A DNA stretch of 64,000 bases from JBBROS01 sp965260935 (GCA_965260935.1 OZ253374.1:4216001-4280000), one strand, 5' to 3'; positions 51,051 through 61,848 are shown, counted from the stretch's first letter. The notes: generated from the letters alone by a model not told the origin. Numbers and translations: made by a program.

Positions 51051-51611
51051 TTAGGCGGCGAACGGAACGTCGAACGCCTTCAGCAACGCTTTGGCCTCGG
51101 CGTTGGTCTTGGCCGTGGTGACGAAGATGATGTCCATGCCGCGCACGTCCGTCACCTTGTCGTACTCGATCTCAGGGAACACGATCTGTTCCTTGAGGCC
51201 CATGGCGAAGTTTCCGCGCCCGTCGAAGCCCTTGCCGGCGGGGATGCCGCGGAAGTCGCGCACGCGGGGCATGGCGATCGTCACCAGGCGGTCAAGGAAC
51301 TCGTACATCTTGGCCCGGCGCAGCGTCACCTTGGTGCCGATCGGCAACCCGGCGCGAATCTTGAACCCGGCAATGGCCTTCTTGGCAACCGTCTTCACCG
51401 GCTTCTGTCCGGCAATGAGCGTCAGCTCGGCAACGGCGGAGTCCAACTTCTTCTGGTCGCCCGCCGCGTCGCCGACGCCCATGTTGATGACAATCTTTTC
51501 GAGCTTGGGCACCTGCATCGGGTTCTTGTAGTTGAACTCCTCTTGCAGCTTGCCCTTGATCTCGGAAACATAGCGCTGCTGCATACGGGGCAGCTCTTTG
51601 ATGTCGCTCAT
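51051..51611 (-). CDS. rplE: 50S ribosomal protein L5
   Basis: 186 residues. NYKNPMQVPKLEKIVINMGV, PVKTVAKKAIAGFKIRAGLP and the terminal DIIFVTTAKTNAEAKALLKA are diagnostic. 5S rRNA binding protein that contacts P-site tRNA. 4 bp after rplX. Confidence 0.98.
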   Translation of the reverse strand: MSDIKELPRMQQRYVSEIKGKLQEEFNYKNPMQVPKLEKIVINMGVGDAAGDQKKLDSAVAELTLIAGQKPVKTVAKKAIAGFKIRAGLPIGTKVTLRRAKMYEFLDRLVTIAMPRVRDFRGIPAGKGFDGRGNFAMGLKEQIVFPEIEYDKVTDVRGMDIIFVTTAKTNAEAKALLKAFDVPFAA

Positions 51612-51615
51612 GGGG

Positions 51616-51936
51616 TTAGCTTTCGATCACGTTGCCGCCCGGGCGGGTTACGCGCACCTTCCGACCATCGTCTAGAACGCGGAAGCCAACGCGGGTCGGT
51701 TTGTCGCTCTTGGGGTCGATCAGCATCACATTCGACAGGTGGATCGTCGCCTCCTGCTCGATGATGCCGCCCGGCTGCCCCATGCCTTGCGGCTTGGTGT
51801 GCTTCTTGGCGATGTTGACGCCCTGCACGATGGCCCGGTTGTCCTTCGGGCGCACGGCGAGCACTTCGCCCCGCTTGCCCTTATCGGCGCCGGTGATGAC
51901 GATCACCTTGTCGCCCTTGCGAATACGCGCGGCCAT
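51616..51936 (-). CDS. rplX: 50S ribosomal protein L24
   Basis: 106 residues. MAARIRKGDKVIVITGADKG (KOW motif), NIAKKHTKP and RVGFRVLDDGRKVRVTRPGG. Early assembly protein at the tunnel exit. ATG overlaps the rplN stop by one base (TGATG). Confidence 0.97.
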   Translation of the reverse strand: MAARIRKGDKVIVITGADKGKRGEVLAVRPKDNRAIVQGVNIAKKHTKPQGMGQPGGIIEQEATIHLSNVMLIDPKSDKPTRVGFRVLDDGRKVRVTRPGGNVIES

Positions 51937-52304
51937 CACAGAACCTCCGGCGCGGCGGAAATGATTTTCATGAACCGCCGGGCCCGCAACTCGCGTACGA
52001 CCGGGCCGAAGATACGGGTACCGATCGGCTCGCGCTGCTTGTTGAGCAGCACGGCCGCGTTGCGGTCGAACCGGATGGCGCTGCCGTCCGGGCGGCGGAC
52101 GGGAAAGGACGTGCGGACAATCACGGCGAGATGGACGTCGCCCTTCTTCACCTTGCCGCGCGGGATCGCTTCCTTGATCGAGACGACGATGACGTCGCCC
52201 ACGGACGCGGTCTTGCGCTTGGAGCCGCCGAGCACCTTGATGCACTGCACACTGCGGGCGCCCGAATTGTCGGCGACCTCGAGATTGGATTCGACCTGGA
52301 TCAT
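51936..52304 (-). CDS. rplN: 50S ribosomal protein L14
   Basis: 122 residues, fully canonical: MIQVESNLEVADNSGARSVQ, GDVIVVSIKEAIPRGKVKKG, FGPVVRELR. Forms part of intersubunit bridges with 16S rRNA. 10 bp after rpsQ. Confidence 0.98.
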   Translation of the reverse strand: MIQVESNLEVADNSGARSVQCIKVLGGSKRKTASVGDVIVVSIKEAIPRGKVKKGDVHLAVIVRTSFPVRRPDGSAIRFDRNAAVLLNKQREPIGTRIFGPVVRELRARRFMKIISAAPEVL

Positions 52305-52314
52305 CGGCTGCTCC

Positions 52315-52665
52315 TCAGGCCTGCGGAACCGCTTCTTCAGGGATCGCGCTGTCCGGTGCGGACATTGGCGACCCCGTCGGATGCGCCGTCACGGCCGGAG
52401 CGCTAAACCCGTAGGGACGCTCAACCTGCTCGCCGTTGCGCTCCACCAGCAGCCAGGATTTCCGCTTACTGATCGGGCGGCATTCCTCGATACGCACGCT
52501 ATCGCCAACCTTAGCCAGGTTGGCTTCGTCATGGGCGGCATACTTCTTCGAAAGCCGGATGAACTTCTTATACAGCGGATGAATGACCCGGCGCTCGACC
52601 AAGACCGTGCAGGTCTTGTCCATCTTGTCGCTCGTCACTCGCCCGGTCAGGACGCGCCTCGGCAT
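52315..52665 (-). CDS. rpsQ: 30S ribosomal protein S17 with C-terminal extension
   Basis: 116 residues; usual S17 is 80-90. The core is normal (LTGRVTSDKMDKTCTVLVER, VGDSVRIEECRPISKRKSWL) and ends about residue 84. The remaining 30 residues are Ala/Pro/Ser/Glu-rich (FSAPAVTAHPTGSPMSAPDS) and probably disordered. The extension reads in frame to the stop 10 bp before rplN, so it is not a sequencing artefact of spacing alone. Confidence 0.96.
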   Translation of the reverse strand: MPRRVLTGRVTSDKMDKTCTVLVERRVIHPLYKKFIRLSKKYAAHDEANLAKVGDSVRIEECRPISKRKSWLLVERNGEQVERPYGFSAPAVTAHPTGSPMSAPDSAIPEEAVPQA

Positions 52666-52677
52666 CGCCCGTCTCCT

Positions 52678-52884
52678 CTACTTGGTCGCGGCGGCGCGTT
52701 TCTGCTCCGCCTGGATGGTTTTCACGCGGGCGATGTCGCGGCGCACCTTGCGCACGCGTCCCACGCCTTCGGTCTGCCCCGTTGCCGCCTGGAAGCGCAG
52801 GTTGAACTGCTCCTTGCGCAGGTCGAGCAGCATCGTTTTCAGTTCGTCGGCGCTCTTCGCGCGAACATCGGCGGGCTTGGTCAT
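52678..52884 (-). CDS. rpmC: 50S ribosomal protein L29
   Basis: 68 residues. MTKPADVRAKSADELKTMLL, DLRKEQFNLRFQAATGQ and RVRKVRRDIARVKTI are canonical. Tunnel-exit protein near trigger factor and SRP sites. 2 bp after rplP. Confidence 0.97.
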   Translation of the reverse strand: MTKPADVRAKSADELKTMLLDLRKEQFNLRFQAATGQTEGVGRVRKVRRDIARVKTIQAEQKRAAATK

Positions 52885-52886
52885 GG

Positions 52887-53303
52887 CTAGGCTTCCCCGA
52901 TCCGGGCGACGATCTTGGTGCGGATCGGCAACTTGGCCGCGCCCAGCGTCAGCGCTTCCCGCGCGAGGTCGGCCGCAACGCCGTCGATCTCGAACATGAT
53001 ACGGCCAGGCTTGACGCGGCAGACCCAGAACTCCGGGCTGCCTTTGCCCGAGCCCATGCGCACTTCCGCGGGCTTAGTGGAAACCGGCACATCCGGGAAG
53101 ATCCTAATCCAAACGCGGCCGGCACGGCGCATACTGCGGGTGATCGCCCGCCGGGCCGCCTCGATCTGCCGTGCCGTGACGCGCTCCGGCTCCAGCGCCT
53201 TGAGGCCGAACGCGCCGAAGTTGAGGGCCGTGCCGCCCTTCGCTAGACCGTGAATGCGGCCCTTGTGAGCCTTGCGGAACTTGGTCCGCTTCGGAGAAAG
53301 CAT
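52887..53303 (-). CDS. rplP: 50S ribosomal protein L16
   Basis: 138 residues. MLSPKRTKFRKAHKGRIHGL, RQIEAARRAITRSMRRAGRV and KPAEVRMGSGKGSPEFWVCR (with the Arg hydroxylated in some bacteria). Needed for A-site tRNA accommodation. 12 bp after rpsC. Confidence 0.98.
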   Translation of the reverse strand: MLSPKRTKFRKAHKGRIHGLAKGGTALNFGAFGLKALEPERVTARQIEAARRAITRSMRRAGRVWIRIFPDVPVSTKPAEVRMGSGKGSPEFWVCRVKPGRIMFEIDGVAADLAREALTLGAAKLPIRTKIVARIGEA

Positions 53304-53315
53304 CGTCTGGTCCCC

Positions 53316-53993
53316 TTAACGCTGCGGCGCTTGCTCGGCGGCGCGGCGGTCTTGTGCCAGCGGGTCGTGCGCGAGGATTTCGCCCTTGAAAATCCAGACC
53401 TTAACGCCGCAAGTACCGTAGGTGGTCTTGGCCGTGGCGACACCGAAATCGATATCGGCGCGCAGGGTGTGCAGAGGCACGCGGCCTTCGCGATACCACT
53501 CGACGCGGGCGATCTCCGCGCCGCCGAGACGGCCGCCGCAGTTGATGCGGATGCCTTGCGCGCCCAGGCGCATCGCCGACTGCACGGCGCGCTTCATGGC
53601 GCGGCGGAACGCGACCCGGCGCTCAAGCTGCTGCGCGATGTTCTCCGCCACGAGCTGGGCATCGATCTCCGGCTTGCGAATCTCAACGATGTTCAGGCTG
53701 ACGTCAGCCTTGGCCATCTTGCCAAGATCCTTGCGAAGGACTTCGATGTCCTGGCCTTTCTTGCCGATCACGACGCCGGGGCGGGCCGCGTAGATCGTGA
53801 TGCGCGGCTTCTTGGCCGGGCGCTCGATCACTACGCGGCTCACGCCCGCGCCGCTCAGCTTCTTCCGCAGATGCGTGCGCAGCTTCACGTCGTCCAGCAA
53901 CAGCTTCGAGTAATCCCGGCCGGCGAACCAGCGGCTGTCCCAGGTCCGGTTGACGCCGAGCCGCAGCCCGATCGGGTTGACTTTGTGACCCAT
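53316..53993 (-). CDS. rpsC: 30S ribosomal protein S3
   Basis: 225 residues. MGHKVNPIGLRLGVNRTWDS, KH domain with PGVVIGKKGQDIEVLRKDL, and the C-terminal RLGGAEIARVEWYREGRVPL. Lines the mRNA entry channel. The tail ends AEQAPQR. 3 bp after rplV. Confidence 0.98.
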   Translation of the reverse strand: MGHKVNPIGLRLGVNRTWDSRWFAGRDYSKLLLDDVKLRTHLRKKLSGAGVSRVVIERPAKKPRITIYAARPGVVIGKKGQDIEVLRKDLGKMAKADVSLNIVEIRKPEIDAQLVAENIAQQLERRVAFRRAMKRAVQSAMRLGAQGIRINCGGRLGGAEIARVEWYREGRVPLHTLRADIDFGVATAKTTYGTCGVKVWIFKGEILAHDPLAQDRRAAEQAPQR

Positions 53994-53996
53994 GGC

Positions 53997-54401
53997 TTAA
54001 GCCGCCTCTCTCTCGTCGGTCTCGGGTGCCTGCGTCTGCTCGCTGACCACGATGCGCAGATGGCTGAACCACTTCTCGATCCGCGACGCCCGGCCCCGCC
54101 CGCGCGCCATGAAGCGCCGCATGACGATCGACTTGCCGACCTCGGCCCGGCTGACAACCAGGCGGTCGACATCGAGTTGGTGGTTGTTCTCGGCGTTGGC
54201 GATCGCGCTTTCCAGCGTCTTGCGAACTTGCTGGGCGATGCGCCGCTTGCTGAACGTGAGCGTCGCAACGGCCTTCGAAGCGGGCTGGTTGCGGATCAGC
54301 CCGGCCACAAGGTTCAGCTTTTGCGGGCTGATGCGGACATTACGCAAGACGGCCTGCGCTTGCGTCTCGGCCAGCGTGCGGGGATGCTTGGGCTTGCTCA
54401 T
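53997..54401 (-). CDS. rplV: 50S ribosomal protein L22
   Basis: 134 residues. NVRISPQKLNLVAGLIRNQP, SKRRIAQQVRKTLESAIANA and MRRFMARGRGRASRIEKWFS. Its beta hairpin reaches into the exit tunnel and influences macrolide action. 1 bp after rpsS. Confidence 0.97.
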   Translation of the reverse strand: MSKPKHPRTLAETQAQAVLRNVRISPQKLNLVAGLIRNQPASKAVATLTFSKRRIAQQVRKTLESAIANAENNHQLDVDRLVVSRAEVGKSIVMRRFMARGRGRASRIEKWFSHLRIVVSEQTQAPETDEREAA

Positions 54402-54402
54402 G

Positions 54403-54681
54403 TCAGCCTCGCCTCGCCTTCTTGTCCGACGTATGGCCGGTGAACGTCCGCGTCGGCGAGAACTCGCCGAACTTATGGCCCACCATATTCTCGTTCACCT
54501 GGACCGGCAGGAACTTATGGCCGTTGTAAACCCCGAACGTGAGGCCCACGAACTGCGGCAGGATCGTCGACCGGCGGGACCAGATTTTGATGATTTCGTT
54601 GCGGCCGGAGGCACGGGCGGCCTCCGCCTTGCCGAGCAGGTAGCCGTCCACGAACGGCCCCTTCCATACGGAACGCGCCAT
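54403..54681 (-). CDS. rpsS: 30S ribosomal protein S19
   Basis: 92 residues. MARSVWKGPFVDGYLLGKAE, SRRSTILPQFVGLTFGVYNG and EFSPTRTFTGHTSDKKARRG. 30S head protein paired with S13. 1 bp after rplB. Confidence 0.98.
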   Translation of the reverse strand: MARSVWKGPFVDGYLLGKAEAARASGRNEIIKIWSRRSTILPQFVGLTFGVYNGHKFLPVQVNENMVGHKFGEFSPTRTFTGHTSDKKARRG

Positions 54682-54682
54682 C

Positions 54683-55519
54683 TTAATGCTTCCCCTTTGG
54701 ACGCTTGCGGATGATCAGGCTATCGGTCCGCTTGTTCACGCGCGTCTTGTATCCTTTGGTCGGCTTGCCCCACGGGGTCACCGGATGACGCCCGCCGGAG
54801 GTGCGCCCCTCGCCGCCGCCGTGCGGGTGGTCAACCGGGTTCATCACCACGCCGCGGTTATGCGGGCGCCTGCCAAGCCACCGATTACGCCCGGCTTTAC
54901 CGAGGTTCTGGTTCTGGTTGTCCGGGTTGCTGACCGCGCCGACCGTTGCCATGCATTCGGCGCGCACGATCCGCAACTCGCCGGATTGCAGCTTGATCTG
55001 GGCATAGCCGGCGTCCTTGCCGACCAGTTGCGCGTAGCACCCGGCCGCCCGGGCCATCTTGCCGCCGCCGCCGATCTTCAGCTCGACGTTGTGGATGATC
55101 GTGCCGACGGGGATCGCCGCCATCGGCATCGCGTTGCCGGGCTTGATGTCGACCCGCGGCCCGGCCACCACCTTGTCGCCGGCCTTGAGCCGCTGCGGCG
55201 CGATGATGTAGCTCAGTTCGCCATCGTCATACTTGACCAGCGCGATGAATGCGGACCGGTTCGGGTCGTATTCCAGGCGTTCAACGGTGGCGGACACGCC
55301 GAACTTGCTGCGCCGCTTGAAGTCGACATAACGGTAGGACTGCTTGTGCCCGCCGCCACGGAAGAAGCTGGTGGTGCGCCCATGGTTGTTGCGCCCGCCG
55401 GTCTTCTGCTTGCCCTCGGTCAGGGTCTTGACGGGCTTGCCTTTCCAAAGCTCGCTACGGGCGATCAGCACCGTGCCGCGAAGGCTGTTGGTTATCGGAT
55501 TGTATTGCCTGAGTGCCAT
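54683..55519 (-). CDS. rplB: 50S ribosomal protein L2
   Basis: 278 residues. MALRQYNPITNSLRGTVLIA, TRVNKRTDSLIIRKR near the end, and the peptidyl-transferase-proximal NPVDHPHGGGEGRTSGGRHP with the conserved His. 10 bp after rplW. Confidence 0.98.
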   Translation of the reverse strand: MALRQYNPITNSLRGTVLIARSELWKGKPVKTLTEGKQKTGGRNNHGRTTSFFRGGGHKQSYRYVDFKRRSKFGVSATVERLEYDPNRSAFIALVKYDDGELSYIIAPQRLKAGDKVVAGPRVDIKPGNAMPMAAIPVGTIIHNVELKIGGGGKMARAAGCYAQLVGKDAGYAQIKLQSGELRIVRAECMATVGAVSNPDNQNQNLGKAGRNRWLGRRPHNRGVVMNPVDHPHGGGEGRTSGGRHPVTPWGKPTKGYKTRVNKRTDSLIIRKRPKGKH

Positions 55520-55529
55520 GGTCCAGTCC

Positions 55530-55871
55530 TCAGCTCAGCCCGGTGGACATGTCGATCGACTGCCCCTCGGCAAGCTGCACGTATGCTTTCTTGACGTCCG
55601 AGCGGACGCCCGGACGACCGCGGAAGCGCTTCGTCTTGCCCTTTTGCACCAGCGTGTTGACGCCGAGCACCTTGACCCCGAATAACCCTTCCACCGCGGC
55701 CTTGATCTCGCTCTTGTTCGCGGCGGGGGCGACGCGGAACACGACTTGGTTACGGTCGCTGACCTGGGTCGCCTTTTCTGTGATGACCGGACTGCGGATC
55801 ACGTTGTACATCGCCTCGCGGGACATCGACGCCGCGCCGCGGCGGGCGGCCAGAACCTGACGGGTGCTCAT
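55530..55871 (-). CDS. rplW: 50S ribosomal protein L23
   Basis: 113 residues. MYNVIRSPVITEKATQVSDR, VFRVAPAANKSEIKAAVEGL and GKTKRFRGRPG identify L23, the docking site of trigger factor. It has an N-terminal stretch (STRQVLAARRGAASMSRE) longer than in E. coli, so the ATG near residue 15 (MSREAMYN) is an alternative start. The listed ATG overlaps the rplD stop (ATGA), which favours it. Confidence 0.94.
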   Translation of the reverse strand: MSTRQVLAARRGAASMSREAMYNVIRSPVITEKATQVSDRNQVVFRVAPAANKSEIKAAVEGLFGVKVLGVNTLVQKGKTKRFRGRPGVRSDVKKAYVQLAEGQSIDMSTGLS

Positions 55872-56515
55872 GCCGCTTGCTCCTGCGCGGTGCCGGGCTT
55901 AGCCAGACGTTGCTTCAAGCCGTCGACGCCAGCAGTGGTGACGACCAGGATGTCGTGGCGGATGATGTCGTAAACGTTGGCGCCGACCGTCGGCAGCACG
56001 CCGACGCCGACGATGTTGCGGCTGGCGCGAGCGAAGCCCTCATCCACGGCGCCGTCGATCACCAAGGCGCTTTTCCAGCCAAGCGCCTTGAGCTTGGCGG
56101 CAAGTTCCTTCGTCTTGCCGCTTCCCCCGGCAACGCTCTCGACCACTATCAGCTTGCCATCCGCGAACTTCTGCGAAAGAGCGCTGATCAACCCGAGCCG
56201 GCGGACCTTTTTCGGCAGGTCATAAGCGTGGCTGCGGACAACCGGGCCGTGGACAACGCCGCCGGTGCGGAACTGCGGCGCGCGAAGGCTTCCCTGCCGG
56301 GCGTTGCCGGTTCCCTTCTGCCGGTACGGCTTCTTGGTCGTGCCGGACACCTCGCCCATGCCCTTCGTGCGATGGGTGCCGGCCCGGCGTTTGGCAAGCT
56401 GCCACTGCACCACGCGGGCGATGATGTCGGTACGCGGCGTCGTTCCGAATAGGTCATCGGGAAGCTCGGTTGACCCGGCGGACCCGCCGTCCAACGTTTT
56501 GATCTCGGTCTGCAT
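55868..56515 (-). CDS. rplD: 50S ribosomal protein L4
   Basis: 215 residues. LFGTTPRTDIIARVVQWQLA, RAGTHRTKGMGEVSGTTKKP and GTGNARQGSLRAPQFRTGGV are canonical. Its loop lines the exit tunnel; in E. coli L4 also represses the S10 operon. ATG at 56515 is taken; a TTG at 56521 overlapping the rplC stop is also open. Confidence 0.96.
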   Translation of the reverse strand: MQTEIKTLDGGSAGSTELPDDLFGTTPRTDIIARVVQWQLAKRRAGTHRTKGMGEVSGTTKKPYRQKGTGNARQGSLRAPQFRTGGVVHGPVVRSHAYDLPKKVRRLGLISALSQKFADGKLIVVESVAGGSGKTKELAAKLKALGWKSALVIDGAVDEGFARASRNIVGVGVLPTVGANVYDIIRHDILVVTTAGVDGLKQRLAKPGTAQEQAA

Positions 56516-56517
56516 GT

Positions 56518-57222
56518 TCAAGCCTCTGCCGGGGCCGTGACGCCCTCGTTGCCCTTAAGAGCAGCCGGGTATGGCGCATCCGCATGCCGGGGCTTCTTGA
56601 TCGCGTCCCGCACCATGACATAGCCGGTCTTGCCGCCGGGCACCGAGCCGCGGATCATGAGCAGGCCGCGCTCGGCGTCCACGCCGGCGACCTCGACGTT
56701 CAGCGTCGTCACCCGCTCCGAACCGAGATGCCCGGCCATTTTCTTGTTCTTGAACGTCTTGCCCGGATCTTGCCGGTTGCCGGTCGACCCGTGGCTGCGA
56801 TGGCTGACCGAAACGCCGTGCGATGCTTCAAGGCCGCGGAAATTCCAGCGCTTCATCGCGCCGGCAAACCCCTTGCCTTTGCTGATGCCGCACACATCAA
56901 CCTTCTGGCCGACAACAAAGTGGTCCGCCGACAACACCTGGCCGCTCTCGAGCAAGGCGTCCGGCGCTACGCGGAACTCGACCAGCTTCGCTTTCGGCTC
57001 AACCTTTACCCGGGAGAAATGACCTTTGTTCGGCTGGCTGACGTTCTTGACCTTGGCCTTGCCGCAGCCAAGCTGCACCGCCGTGTAGCCATCCCGTTCT
57101 TGCGTGCGCGTGTCCACCACCTGAACCTCGTCCAGGTGCAGCACGGTGACGGGCACGTGCGTGCCGTCCTCTTTGAACAGCCGGGTCATGCCCAGCTTCT
57201 TGGCGAGAAGTCCGGTTCGCAT
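56518..57222 (-). CDS. rplC: 50S ribosomal protein L3
   Basis: 234 residues. MRTGLLAKKLGMTRLFKEDG, KGKGFAGAMKRWNFRGLEAS and SHGVSVSHRSHGSTGNRQDP with the conserved Gln that is methylated by PrmB. Ala/Glu-rich C-terminus. 12 bp after rpsJ. Confidence 0.97.
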   Translation of the reverse strand: MRTGLLAKKLGMTRLFKEDGTHVPVTVLHLDEVQVVDTRTQERDGYTAVQLGCGKAKVKNVSQPNKGHFSRVKVEPKAKLVEFRVAPDALLESGQVLSADHFVVGQKVDVCGISKGKGFAGAMKRWNFRGLEASHGVSVSHRSHGSTGNRQDPGKTFKNKKMAGHLGSERVTTLNVEVAGVDAERGLLMIRGSVPGGKTGYVMVRDAIKKPRHADAPYPAALKGNEGVTAPAEA

Positions 57223-57234
57223 CGTCCTCCTCCC

Positions 57235-57543
57235 TTACAGCTTGATTTCCACGTCCACGCCGGAAGCGAGGTCGAGCTTCATCAGCGCGTCCACTGTTTG
57301 CGGCGTGGGTTCAACGATGTCGAGCAAGCGGCGGTGGGTCCGGATCTCGAACTGCTCGCGGCTCTTCTTGTCGACGTGCGGGGAGCGGTTGACGGTGAAC
57401 CGCTCAATGTGGGTCGGCAGCGGGATAGGTCCACGGACGCGCGCGCCTGTCCGCTTCGCCGTGTTCACGATCTCCCGCGTGCTGTTATCTAGCACACGGT
57501 GGTCGTACGCCTTCAGGCGAATGCGGATATTCTGGTTTTCCAT
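57235..57543 (-). CDS. rpsJ: 30S ribosomal protein S10
   Basis: 102 residues. ENQNIRIRLKAYDHRVLDNS and GPIPLPTHIERFTVNRSPHV, ending ASGVDVEIKL, are canonical. Also known as NusE, it takes part in antitermination with NusB. 36 bp after tuf, so str and S10 genes form one run. Confidence 0.98.
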   Translation of the reverse strand: MENQNIRIRLKAYDHRVLDNSTREIVNTAKRTGARVRGPIPLPTHIERFTVNRSPHVDKKSREQFEIRTHRRLLDIVEPTPQTVDALMKLDLASGVDVEIKL

Positions 57544-57579
57544 CGTACTCGTCCGTCCAAACCCTTCTGTGCGCCGCCG

Positions 57580-58770
<1,191 letters not shown>

Positions 58771-58817
58771 CTCGTCTCTCCATCGTCCGCCTTAACCGGC
58801 GGCAAAGGTTGCAGCTT

Positions 58818-59294
58818 CTACCAACGGTAATGGCTGAAGGCCTTGTTCGCCTCCGCCATCCGATGGGTGTCCTCGCGCTTCTTAACAGCGGACCCGCGGT
58901 TGTTCAGCGCGTCATTCAACTCGTTCGATAGGCGCTCTTCCATCGTATGCTCGCCACGCTTACGGGCGCTGTCGATCAGCCAGCGAATGGCAAGCGCCTG
59001 CCGGCGCTCCGTCCGCACCTCGACCGGCACCTGATACGTCGCCCCGCCGACCCGGCGTGAGCGCACTTCAACGGCGGGCTTCACGTTATCCATCGCCTCG
59101 TGGAACATCCTGACCGGATCCGCGTCGCGCCCGCCACGCTTGCGCAGCACGTCAAGTGCACCATAGACGATCGTCTCGGCCGCGCTCTTCTTGCCGTCAT
59201 ACATCAGCGCGTTCATGAAACGGGTGATCACGGTGTCGCCGAACTTGGCGTCCGGCAGGATCTCGCGCTTAACGGCTCCGCGACGTCGGCTCAT
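58818..59294 (-). CDS. rpsG: 30S ribosomal protein S7
   Basis: 158 residues. MSRRRGAVKREILPDAKFGD, KPAVEVRSRRVGGATYQVPV and RLSNELNDALNNRGSAVKKR, ending AFSHYRW. Nucleates the 30S head; in E. coli it represses the str operon. ATG at 59294, 11 bp after rpsL. Confidence 0.98.
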   Translation of the reverse strand: MSRRRGAVKREILPDAKFGDTVITRFMNALMYDGKKSAAETIVYGALDVLRKRGGRDADPVRMFHEAMDNVKPAVEVRSRRVGGATYQVPVEVRTERRQALAIRWLIDSARKRGEHTMEERLSNELNDALNNRGSAVKKREDTHRMAEANKAFSHYRW

Positions 59295-59305
59295 AACCCG
59301 CCTCC

Positions 59306-59677
59306 TTACTTCGGCCGCTTCGCGCCATACAGCGACCGCCGCTGACGACGCTTCGGCAAGCCCTGCGTGTCGAGCACGCCGCGAAGGATGTGGTAGCGTA
59401 CGCCGGGCAAGTCCTTGACGCGTCCGCCGCGGATCAGCACGACGCTGTGCTCCTGAAGGTTGTGGCCTTCGCCGGGGATGTAGCTCACCACCTCGAAGCC
59501 GTTGGTCAGACGCACCTTCGCGACTTTCCGAAGCGCCGAGTTCGGCTTCTTCGGGGTCGTTGTATATACGCGCGTGCAGACGCCGCGCTTCTGTGGGCAA
59601 CCTTGCAGCGCCGGCACCTTGTTGCGCTTCGGCGCGGGCTCGCGGCCCTTTGCAATCAACTGGTTGATGGTCGGCAT
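59306..59677 (-). CDS. rpsL: 30S ribosomal protein S12
   Basis: 123 residues. MPTINQLIAKGREPAPKRNK, CTRVYTTTPKKPNSALRKVA with the wild-type Lys at the streptomycin-sensitivity position, and GGRVKDLPGVRYHILRGVLD. It is the first gene of the long minus-strand ribosomal run that ends with rplQ at 43400. Upstream sequence probably holds the main promoter. Confidence 0.98.
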   Translation of the reverse strand: MPTINQLIAKGREPAPKRNKVPALQGCPQKRGVCTRVYTTTPKKPNSALRKVAKVRLTNGFEVVSYIPGEGHNLQEHSVVLIRGGRVKDLPGVRYHILRGVLDTQGLPKRRQRRSLYGAKRPK

Positions 59678-59946
59678 GCGCCTTCGGTTCCTGTCTGTCT
59701 CTTCGGCTCGGTCAAGACCGCTGCCGATCACGTGAAGGCCCCGCGGCCAGGATCGTCCTGAACGCGAAACCAGAGGGCGCATGACCTGGGCTACCCGAAA
59801 GCGGCGGCGCCATGCGCGATCCTGTAAACAACGACGGCCCCGGAAAGTCAGGGGCTGTCTAAGGCGCGATCCGTAGCGCCGCTATTGGGCAACGTCAACC
59901 TTTGATTAGGCGTCCTGCCCGTGTCGGCAACACGTCCTGCTCGCCT
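59678..59946 (-). promoter_or_regulatory. Leader/promoter region of the ribosomal cluster
   Basis: 269 bp before rpsL with no gene. A TTGACG box at 59898-59893 (minus strand) lies 17 bp before TACGGA (59875-59870), a plausible sigma-70 promoter with a good -35 and a weak -10. A short GC stem GCCCC/GGGGC follows near 59837-59856. rpoB-rpoC, which often precede rpsL, are not here. The promoter call is by eye only. Confidence 0.35.
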
Positions 59947-60180
59947 TTAATGATTTTTGCCGCGCCCAGTCGCTTTCTGCAGCTCATCGATTTTCATGGA
60001 CGCCTCGGCCTTGGTCAGGCTTTCGTCGAACGGAATGCCGGCCTCTTCGCTCAGCGTTTTCAAATAACTGGCCTGTGCGCCGGTCATGCTCTCATCCCCG
60101 GTTGTCCAATCGTGAGGATCCTTCTCAACATTCGACGGCGACGCCTGCTCGTTTGTTGGTGTTTTCGGATTGTCTGCCAT
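59947..60180 (-). CDS. DUF3072 domain-containing small protein
   Basis: 77 residues, acidic and hydrophilic. DPHDWTTGDESMTGAQASYL, KTLSEEAGIPFDESLTKAEA and SMKIDELQKATGRG match DUF3072, a short helical domain of unknown function. N-terminal part is Asn/Pro/Thr-rich and likely disordered. 32 bp after the cytidine-deaminase-like gene, so probably in the recA transcript. Confidence 0.85.
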   Translation of the reverse strand: MADNPKTPTNEQASPSNVEKDPHDWTTGDESMTGAQASYLKTLSEEAGIPFDESLTKAEASMKIDELQKATGRGKNH

Positions 60181-60212
60181 GAGCACGCAACGCCGGCGGG
60201 CGACTGTCGTTC

Positions 60213-60661
60213 CTACCGTTGGTACGGAAGCGGCAACAGATCCCTTGCCGCCACGCGGCGCAACCCGGCGGGCGTCGAGACGATCAGCGCCGCGTCCCGG
60301 TCGAAATCGAGGATGTTTTCCCGGCACGCGCCGCACGGGGGCACCACGGCAATGTCGCGCACGCTTTCCTCCGGCTTCGGATGCCGCACCGCGACCGCGC
60401 ATTCGATCGTGCCGTCGCCATCCATAATTGCCCGGCCGAGCGCCACCGCCTCCGCGCAGATCGAAAGCCTGCCAACGGTGGCGCCCAGGTGCAGCCCGGT
60501 CCAGATCCGGCCGTCCCGCCCTCGCAAGGCCGCGGCCACGGTATGCCAGAACGGCCGGTAATGCTTCAGCAGCACCGAACGGGCCGTCTCGACCAGCGCG
60601 TGGTCGGCCGGCGAAAGCGGCTGGGCGCCGAACGGGACGGCGGCGTCGAGGTCGTCCAGCA

Positions 60662-60662
<1 letters not shown>
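60213..60662 (-). CDS. Cytidine deaminase family protein
   Basis: 149 residues with a zinc site of the cytidine-deaminase superfamily: Cys69 and Glu71 in SICAEAVALGRAI, and Cys110 and Cys113 in VVPPCGACRENIL. Spacing suits cytidine or blasticidin-S deaminase-like enzymes acting on free nucleosides. The exact substrate is open. ATG at 60662 overlaps the recA stop codon (TGATG), so it depends on translation of recA. The preceding in-frame sequence lies within recA and is not part of it. Confidence 0.85.
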
Positions 60663-61699
<1,037 letters not shown>

Positions 61700-61848
61700 A
61701 ACCATTCCCCGCTTCTGGCGCCGCGCTCGGGCCGCCTTTTGCTTTCCGTGCCAGACTGCGCCCCGGTTCAAGCCAAGGCCCTCAGGCCAAGGTCAGGGCG
61801 TCAGATGATGGTCATACATGGTGTCCCGGATTTGCCGGGAAAAGTCCA

